Shown: positions 5,468-5,636 of the stretch, in pieces
How positions within the stretch are numbered: position 1 is the stretch's first letter
How the letters are laid out: each line of letters opens with the position of its first letter
NCBI GenBank assembly: GCA_023267775.1
Contig: JAHFMQ010000045.1
Coordinates: forward strand, 1-5,636
Length of the DNA stretch: 5,636 nt
Source: Candidatus Kaiserbacteria bacterium
GTDB taxonomy: Bacteria > Patescibacteriota > Minisyncoccia > Phycocordibacterales > Phycocordibacteraceae
Direction of reading: 5' to 3'
The notes under the pieces: generated by a model
The model's input: the letters and a program-made list of their open reading frames with translations, nothing else
What the model was told of the DNA's origin: nothing
The model's database searches: none
Translations under genes and position numbers: made by a program

Positions 5468-5636
5468 ATGGCGAATAGAAAAATACCCTTCGCGGTTGGT
5501 GAGCACTACCATGTTTACAATAGAGGTGTCGACAAAAGAACTATTTTTTCTGACAGACAAGATACGGAAAGATTTCTGCAAAGTATGGTCGAATTCAATA
5601 CATCCGACCCTATTGGAAGTCTCTATGAGAACTCTT
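5468..5636 (+). CDS. REP-associated (IS200-like, Y1/HUH) transposase, 5' part
   Basis: The first 56 codons are visible and the gene runs off the window. The protein begins MANRKIPFAVGEHYHVYNRG and continues VDKRTIFSDRQDTERFLQSM. The YHVYNRG....IF pattern followed by a helix with ERFL is the characteristic N-terminal strand and helix of transposase IS200-like (Y1_Tnp) domains of the REP-associated type. These enzymes use a single catalytic tyrosine and an HUH metal site to cut and join hairpin-bearing single-stranded DNA; both motifs should lie further downstream and cannot be checked here. The start is chosen because the family N-terminus begins here and the extended -10 lies 9 nt upstream. 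No Shine-Dalgarno is present, consistent with a leaderless message. The 17-bp hairpin just upstream is the likely cognate site. Whether the gene is intact is unknown. Confidence 0.87.
   Translation, partial: MANRKIPFAVGEHYHVYNRGVDKRTIFSDRQDTERFLQSMVEFNTSDPIGSLYENS

Noticed and set aside
1..5636. Alternative genetic code with TGA read as glycine
   Set aside because: TGA stops at 286-288 and 2424-2426 fall exactly at gene junctions with immediate restarts, so TGA is used as a stop here.

Overview
The window reads like a chromosomal segment from a Candidate Phyla Radiation bacterium (Patescibacteria, probably the Parcubacteria side). This rests on recalled family resemblance, not on a search. 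The signs are a TrbL/VirB6-like membrane protein of the kind common in these genomes, a large Sec-exported partner with a central TPGSVI...LN..LG block, a cytoplasmic protein ending in DPYREPVDE, and an IS200-like transposase beginning MANRKIPF...HYHVYNRGVDKR. Two genes end in TGA at tight gene junctions, which argues against the Gly-TGA code of Gracilibacteria/Absconditabacteria.

Layout: four same-strand genes fill 1-5388 with almost no gaps. (1) The last 95 codons of an unidentified protein (1-288). (2) A 713-aa secreted, six-cysteine, Ala/Thr/Ser-rich protein (285-2426) whose start overlaps the previous stop as ATGA. (3) A 658-aa VirB6/TrbL-like polytopic membrane protein (2428-4404) with its own signal peptide, an exported cysteine-bearing segment and a long Lys/Glu-rich tail; it starts one base after the previous stop. 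(4) A 323-aa protein (4417-5388) with a helical N-terminal domain and a long proline-rich disordered C-terminal part, 12 nt downstream and preceded by a clear AAGGA ribosome-binding site. The spacing implies one transcript. The set fits part of a type IV secretion/conjugation- or pilus-like envelope machine: an exported component, an inner-membrane channel-like protein and a cytoplasmic adaptor. No ATPase (VirB4/VirD4) or pilin gene is visible, so the machine is inferred.

The intergenic region 5389-5467 carries a perfect 17-bp stem with a GAA loop (5417-5453). The stem abuts an extended -10 promoter (TGCTACAAT). The 5' part of a REP-associated (IS200-like, Y1/HUH) transposase gene then starts at 5468 and runs off the window. 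The predicted transcript would be leaderless or nearly so, and the stem is placed where the transposase could bind both as substrate and as autoregulator. No RNA genes, CRISPR arrays or supported minus-strand genes were seen.
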